A stretch of DNA of 5,461 nt, taken from assembly GCA_022571615.1 (NCBI GenBank), contig JACZXM010000245.1, positions 1-5,461 of the forward strand, given 5' to 3'. Shown one piece after another: positions 5,460-5,461 of the stretch. A program made the translations under genes and the position numbers. The notes under the pieces were generated by a model. The model did not search any database, had not been told where the DNA came from, and saw only the letters and a program-made list of their open reading frames with translations. The stretch is from Acidobacteriota bacterium (GTDB lineage: Bacteria > Acidobacteriota > UBA890 > WLXD01). Position 1 is the stretch's first letter; the number at the start of each line of letters is the position of its first letter.

Positions 5460-5461
5460 AG

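Noticed and set aside
5376..5461. A promoter for the GTPase
   Set aside because: TTGTTC and GACAAT-like hexamers occur but not at a usable spacing, and the window ends before more can be judged.

Overview
The window is GC-rich (I estimate roughly two thirds G+C) and tightly packed. Every gene I can support lies on the minus strand, so the region is transcribed from high to low coordinates. The gene set (a Bacillus-type adenylosuccinate lyase, an M16 zinc peptidase of the processing-peptidase type, a bacterial cyclic-2,3-diphosphoglycerate-synthetase-like GTPase, and two toxin-antitoxin modules) and the codon use fit a high-GC bacterium such as Acidobacteriota or a myxobacterial or deltaproteobacterial lineage. 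That placement is an inference, because the window holds no phylogenetic marker I can place precisely.

In transcription order the layout is as follows. (1) A 438-residue GTPase of the cDPGS-like family (5375 to 4059). (2) An 84-85 bp gap with promoter-like and dyad elements, then an MNT nucleotidyltransferase (3973 to 3614) overlapping a HEPN-domain gene by 20 bp (3633 to 3229), which together form an MNT-HEPN toxin-antitoxin pair. (3) After a 39 bp gap with no convincing ribosome binding site, an intact M16 peptidase (3189 to 1864). (4) A promoter whose -35 overlaps the peptidase stop codon, a leader of about 110 bp with a perfect 16-bp GC palindrome, then a Phd/YefM antitoxin (1718 to 1455) and a VapC-like PIN toxin (1458 to 1048) overlapping by 4 bp with a TTG toxin start. 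(5) A 157 bp gap, then purB (890 to the window edge), cut off after 296 codons by the window boundary.

Functionally, this is a housekeeping backbone (purB, the peptidase, the GTPase) interrupted by two different type II or related toxin-antitoxin modules, one on each side of the peptidase gene. Neither module shows decay, and all expected acidic residues of the PIN and MNT active sites are present. A 15-bp perfect direct repeat brackets the GTPase-MNT-HEPN block (3191-3205 and 5445-5459), and the inner copy sits directly in front of the peptidase ATG. This could be a footprint of insertion, but chance is not excluded.

No RNA genes, CRISPR arrays, transposases or gene-free stretches over 300 bases were seen. 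The largest gaps are 157 bp (891-1047) and 145 bp (1719-1863).
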